From NCBI GenBank assembly GCA_928212115.1, contig CAKMRJ010005523.1, positions 240,077,216 through 240,141,215 of the forward strand: 64,000 bases of DNA, written 5' to 3'. Source of the DNA: Lactuca virosa (taxonomy: Eukaryota; Streptophyta; Magnoliopsida; Asterales; Asteraceae). A program made the translations under genes and the position numbers. Below, in pieces: positions 1-10,023 of this stretch. The notes under the pieces were generated by a model. The model saw nothing but the letters and a program-made list of their open reading frames with translations, ran no database searches and was not told the origin of the DNA. How positions within the stretch are numbered: the first letter of the stretch is position 1; the number at the start of each line of letters is the position of its first letter.

Positions 1-2417
1 AGAACTCGCTATGGTCACTACGAGTTTGTGGTGATGTCCTTCGTTTAACAAACGCACCTGCGGTATTCAGGGACCTAATGAATAGAGTGTGTCGACCCTA
101 CCTAGACAAGTTTTGTAATCGTATTCATCGACGATATCTTGATCTACTCGCGAAGCGAAGAAGAGCATCGCCTACATCTACGCCAAGTGCTAGAGACACT
201 AAGAGCGGAGAAGCTTTATGCTAAGTTCTCTAAGTGTGAATTCTGGATTAGAGAAGGGGATTCCTTGGCCATTGGTAAGTGAGAAAGGCATACATATGGA
301 TCCCTCCAAGATCAAGGCAATCGAGAATTGGTCAGCACCCAAGACGCCAACCGAAATTCGACAATTCCTTGGGCTGCTGGCTACTACGAAGATTTATAAT
401 CAAAACTTCTCCAAGATTGCGAAACACACTCACTCACCACCTTGACGCAGAAAGGTGTGATATTAAGTGGGAAAATAAACAAGAACTGCTTTCCAAACGT
501 TAAAAACAACCCTATGCAGCGCACCGATCTTGTCTCTCCCAGAGGGAACCGAAGACTTCGTAGTGTACTGTGATGCTTCGAATCAAGGCCTCGGATGTGT
601 GCTCATGCAGAGAGGGAAGGTTATCGCGTATGCATCAAGACAGCTTAAGACGCACGAGGTTAATTATACTACCCCGACCTGGAATTAGGAGCAGTAGTAT
701 TCGCTTTGAAGATCTTGAGACACTACCTCTACGGCACGAAATGCACTATCTTCACTGATCACAAAGTCTCAGCATATCCTCAATCAGAAGAGCTCAACAT
801 GCGACAGAGGAGATGGGTAGAGTTGCTGAATGACTACGAGTGCGAAATTCGTTATCATCCGGGCAAGGCCAATGTAGTGGCCGATGCTCTAAGCAGGAAG
901 GAGTACTCGGGGCCGCCGAGTAAAATACTTAACAATGACAATCCATTCCCACCTGACCATACAAATCAAGGAAGCTCAACTGGAAGCTTTGAAACCAAAA
1001 AGGTGGCAGGAGAGACATTAAGGGGAATGGATAAAACTTAGAAGTCAAGGATGATGGAGCACGTATATCATGAACCGGATTTGGACACCGAAGTTCGGTG
1101 GACTCCGAGACGTCGTCATGAATGAAGCACACAAGACTCGATACTCATCCATCCCGGGTCGGATAAGATGTATCTGGACCTCAAGAAATTATACTGGTGG
1201 CCGAACATGAAAGCTGAGATTGCTACCTATGTGAGCAAGTGTCTGACTGGCGCAAGGTCAAAAATCGAATACCAGAAACCATCCGGCTATTACAACAGCC
1301 GGATATACCTTCAGTGGAAGTGGGAACGAATAACCATGGACTTCATAACCAAGCTGCCTAAGACATCGGGCGGGCTTGACACCATATGGTAATCGTAGAC
1401 AGATTGACCAAATCAGCACACTTCCTACCGATAAAAGAAACCGACAAGATGGAGAAGCTGACTAGAACGTACATCAAAGAGATTGTACGACTCCATGGTG
1501 TGCCGATTCCATTATCTCCGATAGAGATAGTAGATTTACCTCACGGTTTTGGCAGTCTCTACAAAAATCATTGGGAACTAGGCTTGACATGAGTACGGCC
1601 TACCACCCACAATCGACGGACAGAGCGAACGAACCATTTCATTCAAACGTTGGAAGACATGTTAAGAGCTTGTGTGATAGACTTTCGGTAAGCATGGGAT
1701 ACCCATACTACCGCTTATCGAATTTTCCTACAATAACAGCTATCATACTAGCATCAAAGTGGCTCCATTCGAAGCTCTTTACGGTCGCAAATGCAGATCA
1801 CCCCTGTGTTGGGGCTGAGGTGGGGGATACACAGCTAGCTAGAGGGCAAGTCTCTAATAGCACCCTCACTGGCCCTGAAATCATAAGGGAACCACAGAAA
1901 AGATCGTTCAAATTCGAGAAAGACTGAAAGCGTCTCGCGATCGGCAAAAGAGTTACGCAGACAAACGACGCAAACCCTTGGAAGTCCAGGTGGGTGATCG
2001 TGTACTACTAAAAGTTTCCCCTTGGAAAGGAATGATACGATTCGGCAAACGCGGGAAACTAAATCCAAGGTACATCGGGCCATTCGAAATCCTGCTAGGA
2101 TTGGGGCCAGTAGCATACAAACTTCTTTTACCTCAGGAACTCGACAAAGTACATCCCACATTTCACGTGTCGAACCTAAAGAAGTGTTTTTGTCTGATGA
2201 GACACTCGTAATACCACTCGACGAAATCGAAGTTAACGAAAATCCTCCACTTCGTGGAGAACCAGTCGAAATCAATGGATCGGGAAATCAAACGAACGAA
2301 ACAAGTCGTATTCCCATCGTGAAGGTCCGTTGGAACGCTAAACGAGGACCCGAATTCACCTGGGAACGCGAGGATCAGATGAAACAAAAGTATCCACATC
2401 TCTTCCCGAACTCTTGA
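1..2417 (+). pseudogene. Tekay-1 pol remnant (RT, RNase H, integrase, chromodomain)
   Basis: Recognisable blocks in order: RT palm and thumb (about 1-430), RNase H (about 540-900, with FTDHK and a decayed SLQH region, then DALSRKE), the integrase zinc-binding region (about 1170-1260), the integrase core with VDRLTKSAHF (about 1390-1440) and a damaged TAYHPQ motif (about 1600), the GPFEIL C-terminal domain (about 2070-2100) and the chromodomain-like tail with VKVRWNAKRGPEFTWERED (about 2320-2375) ending at 2417. Reading requires repeated frame changes (for example near 240, 450, 680, 1390, 1500, 1600, 1700 and 2200), so no functional polyprotein is encoded. It is older and more decayed than Tekay-3. 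Confidence 0.9.
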
Positions 2418-2454
2418 AGTCCCAGTCAAAAATGCAAATTTCGGGACGAAATTT

Positions 2455-2471
2455 CTTCTAACGGGGGATGA
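2455..2471 (+). other. Polypurine tract of Tekay-1
   Basis: A purine-rich stretch containing ACGGGGGATGA lies directly against the LTR start TGTGACA at 2472. Tekay-3 has the equivalent ACGGGGGGATGA next to its 3' LTR. This is the expected plus-strand priming site. Confidence 0.8.
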
Positions 2472-4777
2472 TGTGACAAACCGTCAAATTTCGGTCAAGT
2501 CAAAGTCAAACAAAGTCAACAAGTCAAACCGGTCAAACTCCATTAACCCTTGTATGTAAGGTTTACGTTGTACAATTCGCTATTTTAATGAGAAAACACA
2601 ATTTGGAAAATTCATGTGTTTGATTTTCCTTAGCCTTACAGTGCTAACAACGAACCAAAGCGATAAAACACTATTGCACAATTATCGGGGGGCTGTGTAA
2701 GACTCTAAAACATGGCTTAACGGGGTTTACAAATATGACAATTGTAAAATCTCATCATATTTACTATTTACTATTTACTATTTACTATTTACCTACTATT
2801 TACTATTTACTATTACGTTTTAAAAATTAATATTATTAGCCAATTAGTATTAACCATCTTCTAGAAACATTTGTCATGAGTACATCATGAAGTGTCATAT
2901 ACACTAACTAGTTATATTGGAGAATGTCAACATTTAACACTTATTATTAAAGAATATATATGAATAGTAATTCTTACTAGTATAAATACAAGGCTTAAGT
3001 CACTCATTTTCTACACACCATTCTCTCTCAATTTCAAGACTTCCAAGGTTATCATCAAGCTTTCTTCCACTCTTGGTTCTCGATTCGTCAAGGCATCTTC
3101 TAAGTGTTTTTGAGTTGAACACTCTCTTCTCCAACATCCACCTCTAAGAACACATAAGGTGAGTTCATACCCCTACATTTACATGTTTTTCTTAAGTTTT
3201 AAGGGGGGAATACAAGTAAAAAATCAAGAAACACAATTAAACTTTTTCTATCAGATTACATCAGAAAGATGAACTTCGATCACGGACTGTTTTGGTCAAC
3301 TTAAATATTTTAGTTTTCAAAACTGTTCCAGGTGCAAGTAGTTCAAACTCTTAGCTTTAAAATGGATACTTGCACATCTCCATATGGATTTTTCTACAAT
3401 TTATGGTGATTTTTACAAAACTCCTATCATTTCAGAGGCAAACCCGGACCAGTCTGTGATTATGAACATTTTCACCTCTGTTAGAGATCACTAAAAATCA
3501 TGATAAAATTTACGAACAAACTAGACTCATATTCCAAACTTCAGAATTTGCGGATTTGAATTTAGAGCTTTGATGATTTTTCTATAAATTTTCTAAGAAC
3601 AGTAACAGAAACTGTATTCAACAAAAGTTGCGATCAATTCATTTCACCTTGTAACATGTTGAGCAAGGTGTATATCTTTATGTGATTATATGTTATTGCA
3701 ATATTGACATTTTATCTTAATATTTAGAACACACATCAGGTTACAAATGGATTTGGACATATAAAATATAAAGAATAACAAGTGATTATAATCAAAGTAC
3801 AACCGATACATTCAAACATTTAATAAACTATTTTGAATATAGTTTGTATACATTACTACGTACTACCCTTGGTTGATAAACTATATAGGTATAGTTTTAT
3901 GATACATTACATAACACATACATTTAAAAAGGGTACATTTATACAAAGGATATTTTCATTAAGCAAGGTACGGCCATACGGTACCAAGTTTTCATAACAC
4001 GTAATTCCGTTAATGACTTTGTGAGACATTTACTTCAAATTACCATTAAGTCCCCTGTATTGTAAACCAGAGTCTCCTTGAGGGAGAGCGTGATAGTTTG
4101 TATAGATCTATATTGGGTTGACAAACCCACACCTAAACTGCATGCAACAGTTAGACCGATAGGTCGGGGTGACAAATGTCATAACATTTCCGACGCCTGA
4201 AGAACGTCGTTTTAGGCAACCTTGGTCATAGTATGGTTATAAAATAAAAACTAACATAAGTATTAATAAACATTGGAATTTACGGGAACTTCATTAAAAT
4301 TTAACGAGTTTATGTCGATTTAAACTTGCATTGTTTTACTATAAATATGACAAATTACTTGTACATTTCGGTCTTTGGGTTTTAAGACTACATTTACACA
4401 TTAAGGAAAATATTGGATTTTCTAACACAAATACTACTTTTACAAACGAAAGGCTTTTAATAATACCAAACAAAAGCTTATGAACTCACCAACCTTTGTG
4501 TTGACACTTTTTCAAACAACTTGTATTCTCAGGAAATCATTAAACAGGTAACCAAGTGCTTTTGAGGATGGGGCGCTAAGGCGTCTACTATTTTCATATT
4601 TTGTCAACATATTGTAATTGATTCGTAAACAGGTAATTCATACAATGATGTCACTTTTTCAATTATATATATGTTGGTTGTGTTGCTTCAATTACTATTA
4701 CAATTTGGTTTTGATAACTATACATGAAGTCCTCCACCCCCGGACGTTTCCGCCATCCTTGGTTTGGGGGTGTGACA
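2472..4777 (+). repeat. 3' LTR of Tekay-1 (2306 bp)
   Basis: It starts TGTGACAAACC and ends GGGGTGTGACA. A TATA box (TATAAATA, 2981-2988) puts transcription start near 3010. A strong 5' splice-site-like block (AAG/GTGAGTTCATACCCC) is at 3156-3170. A purine block with GGAGGGAGAGCG-like sequence lies around 4075-4095, shared with the other two Tekay families here. The stem-loop CAAC/GTTG at 4490-4503 is followed by TTCTCAG ending at 4532, a 15-nt segment (4533-4547) and a GTAACC donor-like site. A TTTACTA microsatellite is at 2757-2815. There are no real genes inside; short ORFs are incidental. Confidence 0.88.
2757..2815 (+). repeat. Microsatellite (TTTACTA)n
   Basis: About eight copies of a seven-base TTTACTA unit, one shortened and one interrupted, in the U3 part of the Tekay-1 LTR upstream of its TATA box. 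Confidence 0.85.
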
Positions 4778-5517
4778 GTGAGTCTTCTCACCATACCTAT
4801 GGGTCTAAGGCACCAAGGCCGATCCATTATGTGATTAGGTTATATGTGCTAGTCCTTCTATGATTTGTTATGGTATGTGATTGTGTGTTTTGCATGAAGA
4901 CCCCGGGGGGGAGCCCGTGGCATTGGATGTAAGACCACGTGGGGTAGCCCGGGGCAGTCTAGGTTAAGACCATGTGGGGTAGCCCATGGCATTGGATGTA
5001 AGACCATGTGGGGGAGCCCATGGCAGTCCTAGGTAAAGACCATGTGGGGTAGCCCATGGCACTATTACAGGTTCTATGTATGCATTGTTTATGTGATATG
5101 TGTGTAGCTTTTATAGCTAACAGGATATGTGATATGTGATATGTGTGTAGCTTTTATAGCTGACAGGATATATGATATGTGTGTAGCTTTTATAGCTAAC
5201 ATGATATGTGATATGTGGATTGTGTGTGTGGTATGCTCTGGGAAACTCACTAAGCTTTGTGCTTACGGTTTACAGTTTTGGTTTCAGGTACTCGTTTTCA
5301 AAGGAAAGGAGCTGGCTTGATCGCAGCGCATCACACTATGTTTTCCGCACATGAGATCTTTGGGATTACACTCTGATATGGTTTTATGATAATATTTTTT
5401 GATTACTGACACTTTGGTTTGACATGAGATATTATTATGAATGTTTTTATACTGATGGTTATATGTAATAACTTATTTAAAACGAAATTTTTGGCCCTGA
5501 ATTTTGGGGATGTTACA
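4778..5517 (+). repeat. LTR family E, 3' portion of a 5' LTR
   Basis: The 3' part of a gypsy LTR, cut on its left by Tekay-1. It ends GGGATGTTACA (5517), directly followed by AGC and a tRNA-iMet primer-binding site, so it is a 5' LTR. It begins at the hairpin GTGAGTCTTCTCAC (4778-4791), then a 35-bp tandem hairpin array (4895-5065), then the conserved block with stem-loop TAAGC/GCTTA (5251-5265) and TTTCAGGTAC (5283-5292). The same family, on the other strand, forms the solo LTR at 29856-31564, which shows the same hairpin and array words. Confidence 0.8.
4895..5065 (+). repeat. Tandem hairpin array, 35-bp unit, five copies
   Basis: Units start at about 4897, 4931, 4966, 5000 and 5036, each AAGACCATGTGGGG followed by a TAGCCCATGGC-like second half. 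CCATG and CATGG in each unit are complementary, so each copy can fold. The reverse-strand copy in the family E solo LTR has the cleaner form CCATGGGCTACCCCATGG (7-bp stem, 4-base loop). Confidence 0.85.
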
Positions 5518-5520
5518 AGC

Positions 5521-5533
5521 TGGTATCAGAGCC
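5521..5533 (+). other. Primer-binding site of family E element
   Basis: TGGTATCAGAGCC, complementary to the 3' end of plant initiator tRNA-Met, three bases after the LTR end TGTTACA. It shows that 5518 onward is the internal region of a gypsy-type element. Confidence 0.85.
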
Positions 5534-6820
5534 TTGGTTTGAGGGAATCGGGCACACTCTCGGGTGTGTCTGGACTCAGACTGAGGACTTGGTATGAAAT
5601 TTTCCAAAAGAAAATCATTTTTATAAAAAGGGAAAATAACTTTGAAAAGAACAATGTGTGTGGAATGCGTGCAATCAGCCGAGCTCAAGTAAGTTTCCCC
5701 AGAATACCCACATATGTTGTCTGTTATGACTTGGGTTATGAATCTGTGACTCGCATGCTAGTTAGGGCTAGGGGAGATGCCTGTATATGCTGAATGAGCT
5801 GGTAAACTTGCATGCTAGTGTTGAGTAGTCAACAATAGATTGGCTTGATACGTGATGCTTGTAGCCTTGGAATATTGGATGTCATGCTGGAATGAGAATG
5901 ATAATTGGTATTTGTAACTGCTATGTGTATGCTTTTAAAATTGTATACGGTTAGGATCTTATAGCCTTAGAATAATTGATTTGGCCTTATTTCTTGTTCC
6001 TTGTTTGGTTGTGGTCCTAGGGTAGAGTCTATTATTCGACAGTCTATTGGATCCTGTTCTGTGTATAATTTGTATGCATAAGGCAGCCGACAGTGAGGAT
6101 TGATGGATGTGGATAACGCGAGCTGCGATATATGGACTGAATGTTTTATGACAGTTCTTTGGGTCGGAGTGCAACTGCACAAATGCTGCTTGTTTGGTGC
6201 TTTATGGAACTCTTAAGTGATGGGAGTCAGCTCCTAAGTGGATGTGACAATATCCAGGAGGTAGATGACTGGCATCGTGGGGAGTTCTTCAGCAGCTGAT
6301 GGCAGGGTGAGTTCGGGAACCTAGACCATTATGTCAATATTAATGCCTAGCCTAGAAACACGGGCGTTGCATATGAACTGATAGAACTGCATGCTAGTGG
6401 TAGGCTAAGGATCTTATAAGAAAGGTGTGATAGGGTTGCCTGATTTGTGATGCCTTTATCTCAGGAGTTTGCTCTTATAAGATTGAATCTGTTATTGCTA
6501 TTTGTTTGGTGTATGTTGCATAATTGTACATAGTTAGGATTTTATAGCCTTAGAATGCCTGATTTGGTCTTTCTTCCTGTTCCTTGTTTAGTTGTAGATT
6601 TGAGGTAGAATCATTTATTCGACTGTTTATCGAGTCTTGTATTGTGTATGATTGGCATGCACAAAGCAAATGACAAGGATAGCGGAGATCTTGTGAGGCG
6701 GAGCAGTGCTGGGGAGCAGTCTAGAATGAGTACCTAGATGCTTAGTAGTGGTTCTGAGAAACCAGCAGGGCGAGTGTATAATTGATCTTGAAAAATAAAG
6801 TATTTATGATTTAGGTGTTA
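5534..6820 (+). mobile_element. Non-coding leader of family E element, internally duplicated
   Basis: No open frame here looks like gag. A segment around 5940-6100 recurs in diverged form around 6525-6680, offset about 583 bp (shared landmarks: TTATAGCCTTAGAAT, TTGTTCCTTGTTT, ATTCGAC). The leader is therefore a diverged tandem duplication. The right edge is uncertain; homology to known retrotransposon coding sequence is not visible before the next element. Confidence 0.6.
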
Positions 6821-7277
6821 TTTGTTTTTTCGAAGCGAAAACGACTAAAGTTTGTGGACCGCATCTGCAACCCTCTGCAGTAGAAGAGGTGGACCAAACG
6901 GGTGCAGCCTGTAATAAGAAGTTTGTTTGTTTTTTAACCCCCGCAGACTAGTTGCAATAAACTGAAATTAACTGTACAATAGTTAAAAATAAATTTAAGT
7001 AATTTTTTTTTTAGTTTAATCATATGCAAATAAAATATAAATATCATTGTGATGATATGATTTTTAAAGAGGTTTATATAAAAGAATTAAACATAATGTT
7101 TGCTAAATAACAATAAATACAGTTGTTAATTTAGCTAAAAACATGTTCAATTTTGTTAAAATTTTGAAGACGATGATTATTTTTCCGGTTAACATCAATA
7201 AATTTTGGTAATTTTAATGATTTACTTTATAATTTATTAATATTTGGTTATAAACAATATATCACAAAAATATCTAT
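6821..7277. other. AT-rich stretch, nothing recognised
   Basis: Apart from a GC-richer patch at 6840-6960 with two short GTTTGTTTTTT-type runs, this is AT-rich DNA without open frames, repeats or recognisable motifs. The runs could be ends of a small DNA transposon, but I could not pair them into inverted repeats. Confidence 0.5.
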
Positions 7278-7577
7278 ATGAAATTTACCAAATCTTCGAC
7301 TCTCTCCGGAAGGGTCAATATCGGGGCCTCACATAACCTACGCCGAAGAGTCTCAAACACCGACTGCTGCTCAGGGCCCCCATCAGAAATCCACTCCCTT
7401 CCTCGTCAGATGAGTGAGGGGTACCGCAATCTTGGAGAAATCTTGAATAAATCTCTGATAGTATCCCGCAAAACCCAAGAAACTCTTGATCTCTGAGGGA
7501 GATTTCAGAACCTCCCACTGCATCACAACCTCGATCTTGGCTGGATCGACCAAAATCCCATCCTGGTTATCATGCAT
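7278..7577 (-). pseudogene. Gypsy reverse transcriptase/RNase H junction fragment
   Basis: Reading the minus strand from 7577 gives about 64 residues of the RT thumb (LVDPAKIE, then LGFAGYYQRFIQDFSKIA, then LTRKGVDF). A frame change near 7390 leads into the start of RNase H (WGPEQQ, CEAPILTLPE). It is a short isolated fragment of a Ty3/gypsy pol, not of the Tekay elements here (different wording: AGYYQRFIQDF). Both edges are abrupt. Confidence 0.85.
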
Positions 7578-7593
7578 AACTGAGCCTTCATCC

Positions 7594-7790
7594 TGACTGA
7601 ACCGCCTCGCAGGACCTACAACCTATCTGGACCGCTCCCGAGCCTTCGGCATGACTGGACTGCCTCGTAGGGCCTACAGCCTATCCGGACCGCTCGCCAG
7701 GCCTTCGGCCTGATTGGACCTCCTCTCAGGGCCCATAGTCTATCCGAACCGCCCTGGATATCTTGGCCTTCGGCACAAAGCAGGACCGCC
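7594..7790. repeat. Tandem array, 59-bp unit, three copies
   Basis: Units begin at about 7594, 7653 and 7712 (GACTGAACC, GACTGGACT, GATTGGACC). Each ends with a CCTTCGGC hairpin core, clearest as AGGCCTTCGGCCT in the second unit. The layout resembles the hairpin arrays inside the family C and E LTRs, so this is probably a piece of another LTR. Confidence 0.7.
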
Positions 7791-8077
7791 TCAACCCAAC
7801 CAACTATAACATGTCGACATACACATATAAGATAAATATATAACTGCCACAACTAGCATTCTAGCTAAGAAATTCTGTTCTCATCAACTCTTGTAACACT
7901 TGTAATCTAAGTGAATATCATGTTCAATGCTCAATCAAAACCATTCAATTTGAATCAAAACCCCTGGATGAAGTTCAAAACCTAATAAAATACATTTCAC
8001 ATATTCAACTGTGGGTTGTAACCCTAATAACCTGGTTCAAGTTTATTATGGACTAGGATCCTCTTATTGGGCATAAT
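7791..8077. other. Unassigned retrotransposon-like sequence
   Basis: AT-rich sequence between the tandem array and the abrupt start of LTR homology at about 8078. No ORF or repeat motif was recognised; it probably continues the LTR that carries the array. Confidence 0.4.
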
Positions 8078-9611
8078 GAACATTTTCATACTGGTTTGAG
8101 ATCACTAAAAATTATAATAAAAATTATGAAGAAAGTAGACTCATTTTCCAAACTCTCAGAGTTTACGGATCCAAATTTCGACTTACGATGATTTTTCTAT
8201 AATTTTTCTAAAAATAGGGTCAAATGGGCCAAAAATCAGAAAATTGTTTTAACTTACTAAAAGTGTTTATACTTTGGTAAGATGCAAGTTTATATGACTT
8301 ATACATACTTTTAAATCATCTAGACATGTTAACTTATGTGCATTTAATATATATGATTACAAAAGTGGTATTTGTTCGGGTACAAAGTTATCCATGTATG
8401 ACTTTGTAAATGGTTTGACTTTTGTAGACCCACTTGTATGTGGTGCATTAGCCTTGTGACATGAGAGAGAGTGTGAGAGAGAGACATGTAAACACCTCTA
8501 TATAAGGTGGGTTCATTAATATGCTTGATAGGTCCTGAATACTATTTATATGTTTATTAGGCCTCATTGACCCATTAACATGCGCGACAGACCTTGAATA
8601 CTAATTTTCGTGCTATTTGGGCCTGTAAATACCTTACATGTGAAATGGGCCTTAGTGTCCTTTTACATATATTTTGGGCCCATGTTATATAATATCATTC
8701 CTTTCGGGCCTGAAAATGACTTATGTGTTTAGTGAGACTTAGTGGTCCGCTTACATGGTTCATTGGGCCCGAAATGAGTTTATATGTTTCTCTTCGCGTA
8801 AAATTCGATTAAGGATCTAGTGAGACGTGTCGGTTGACACCTATTGAGTGTACGATCGTATCCTGTAGTTATAATCAGAGTCTCTTGGAGGGAGAGCGGG
8901 GTTTTGTGTATAGATCTATATGGGGATGACACCCCACACCTGAGCTGTTCGCTATAGTTAGACTACATCAGTCTAGGGTGACGATGACCTTATTCTATTT
9001 TCCGTCGGCGTCCACTAACACCAACACAGGCGAAATTGTGATTATTAGTATGGTTATGACGACTCACTTAGAGGAATTAACATTATGAAATTTACGGGAG
9101 ATTATTCGTTTCTTCTTTTTTACAGGCAACATAGGGTTGTCTGGGGGCATTCTATTTACATTCTCTTCAATCTCTTCTGACATTCTATTAAACAATAACA
9201 CACATGCATTAATACAAGATCGGACACAAACATACTAAACTGTTTTAAGAAAATGTAGGATTTTCTTGTGATTACAAAGTTATACAAATCATTTTCTCAA
9301 ACATGCTTATGAACTCACCAACATTTTTATGTTGACCTTTTTAAATTAATTTGTATTCTCAGGAAACCGTTGAAGCAGGTTGGGCTGAACAAACTAATGG
9401 ATGTTTTGTTATATTTCATTTCATCAGACTTTAATTATTTTGACATGTAATATTCAAACACAATACTCGATGTAAACAATGTATGTTGTTATATTACATG
9501 TGTGGTGATGATGATGTTATGTTTCAATTATATACTATGTGATGATACTACAAGGATGAAGTCACGCACAAGCCCCCTGACGTTTCCGCCGTCTGGTTTG
9601 GGGGTATGACA
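8078..9611 (+). repeat. 5' LTR of Tekay-2, 5'-truncated
   Basis: From 8078 it matches 15120-16605 almost throughout and ends GGGGTATGACA. It carries the shared purine block (GGAGGGAGAGCG, about 8888), the 6-bp stem-loop CAACAT/ATGTTG (9319-9334), TTCTCAG ending at 9362 and the 16-nt segment 9363-9378. Between about 8368 and 8525 the sequence is unrelated to the other LTR and contains CTCTATATAAGG, so it may carry its own TATA box. Confidence 0.85.
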
Positions 9612-9614
9612 GAT

Positions 9615-9627
9615 TGGTATCAGAGCA
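9615..9627 (+). other. Primer-binding site of Tekay-2
   Basis: TGGTATCAGAGCA, initiator tRNA-Met type with the last base changed, three bases after the LTR end. 9628-10000 is AT-rich leader with no motif recognised. Confidence 0.85.
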
Positions 9628-9989
9628 TTGTTTATAGTGAACTGGCATATCTAATCATACAGGATATGCAACTATAAATACAATGGGACTAAAACACTCT
9701 GAATAAAATGCATACCTATGTGTACATTAAAACTATAAAACTAAAATTATCTGGGGGAAATTAAACACCATGGTTAAACTCAAACATTTATGTAGTCGTA
9801 TTGGGGATAAATATAGCCTGATCAACTATATTTATTCAAAATACGACCAACATGTGGCTGGGAGTGATCATGTTGGGAAATGAATCCAGAAACTTACCTC
9901 GTATCCAAAAAGCCCTAAGGAAATCAAACTTAAACAATTAAAAATACTATAGGAGTATTTGAAAATGCTATCTATATACACTCTTCACA

Positions 9990-10018
9990 CACCCCTCACC
10001 CCTCCGTTTCTCGTACAG
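9990..10018 (+). promoter_or_regulatory. Candidate 3' splice site before the additional leader ORF
   Basis: A pyrimidine-rich run from about 9988 ends in CGTTTCTCGTACAG at 10018, five bases before the ATG at 10024. It has the form of a plant 3' splice site. Possible donors exist in the LTR (GCAG/GTTGGG at 9378/9379). Splicing is inferred. Confidence 0.45.
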
Positions 10019-10023
10019 TCAGC

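Larger units (their letters stand above)
1..4777 (+). mobile_element. Tekay-1: 3' part of a Tekay-type chromovirus (Ty3/gypsy)
   Basis: Only the 3' half of this element is in the window: reverse transcriptase from the FVVM region, RNase H, integrase, a C-terminal chromodomain-like tail, a polypurine tract and the 3' LTR. The order RT-RH-INT-chromodomain and the tail ending near KYPHLF are characteristic of the Tekay/Del clade of Ty3/gypsy elements. The pol is broken by many stops and frameshifts. The element ends at TGTGACA (4771-4777), and the DNA on its right is the inside of another LTR (family E), so it is a nested insertion. The 5' LTR and the left target duplication lie outside the window. 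Confidence 0.9.

Noticed and set aside
4618..4863. Short open frames within LTRs (for example 4618-4863, 14083-14310, 14991-15236, 19175-19396)
   Set aside because: No recognisable motif, AT-driven or palindrome-driven composition, and not shared in frame between copies.
4895..5065. Regularly spaced repeats with spacers, CRISPR-like in appearance
   Set aside because: The genome is plant nuclear DNA, the units are full tandem repeats inside an LTR, and the same array recurs in another copy of that LTR. No cas-like genes are present.
5521..5533. TGGTATCAGAGCC stretches as tRNA gene pieces
   Set aside because: They sit directly after LTR ends and match only the tRNA 3' end in antisense; they are primer-binding sites.
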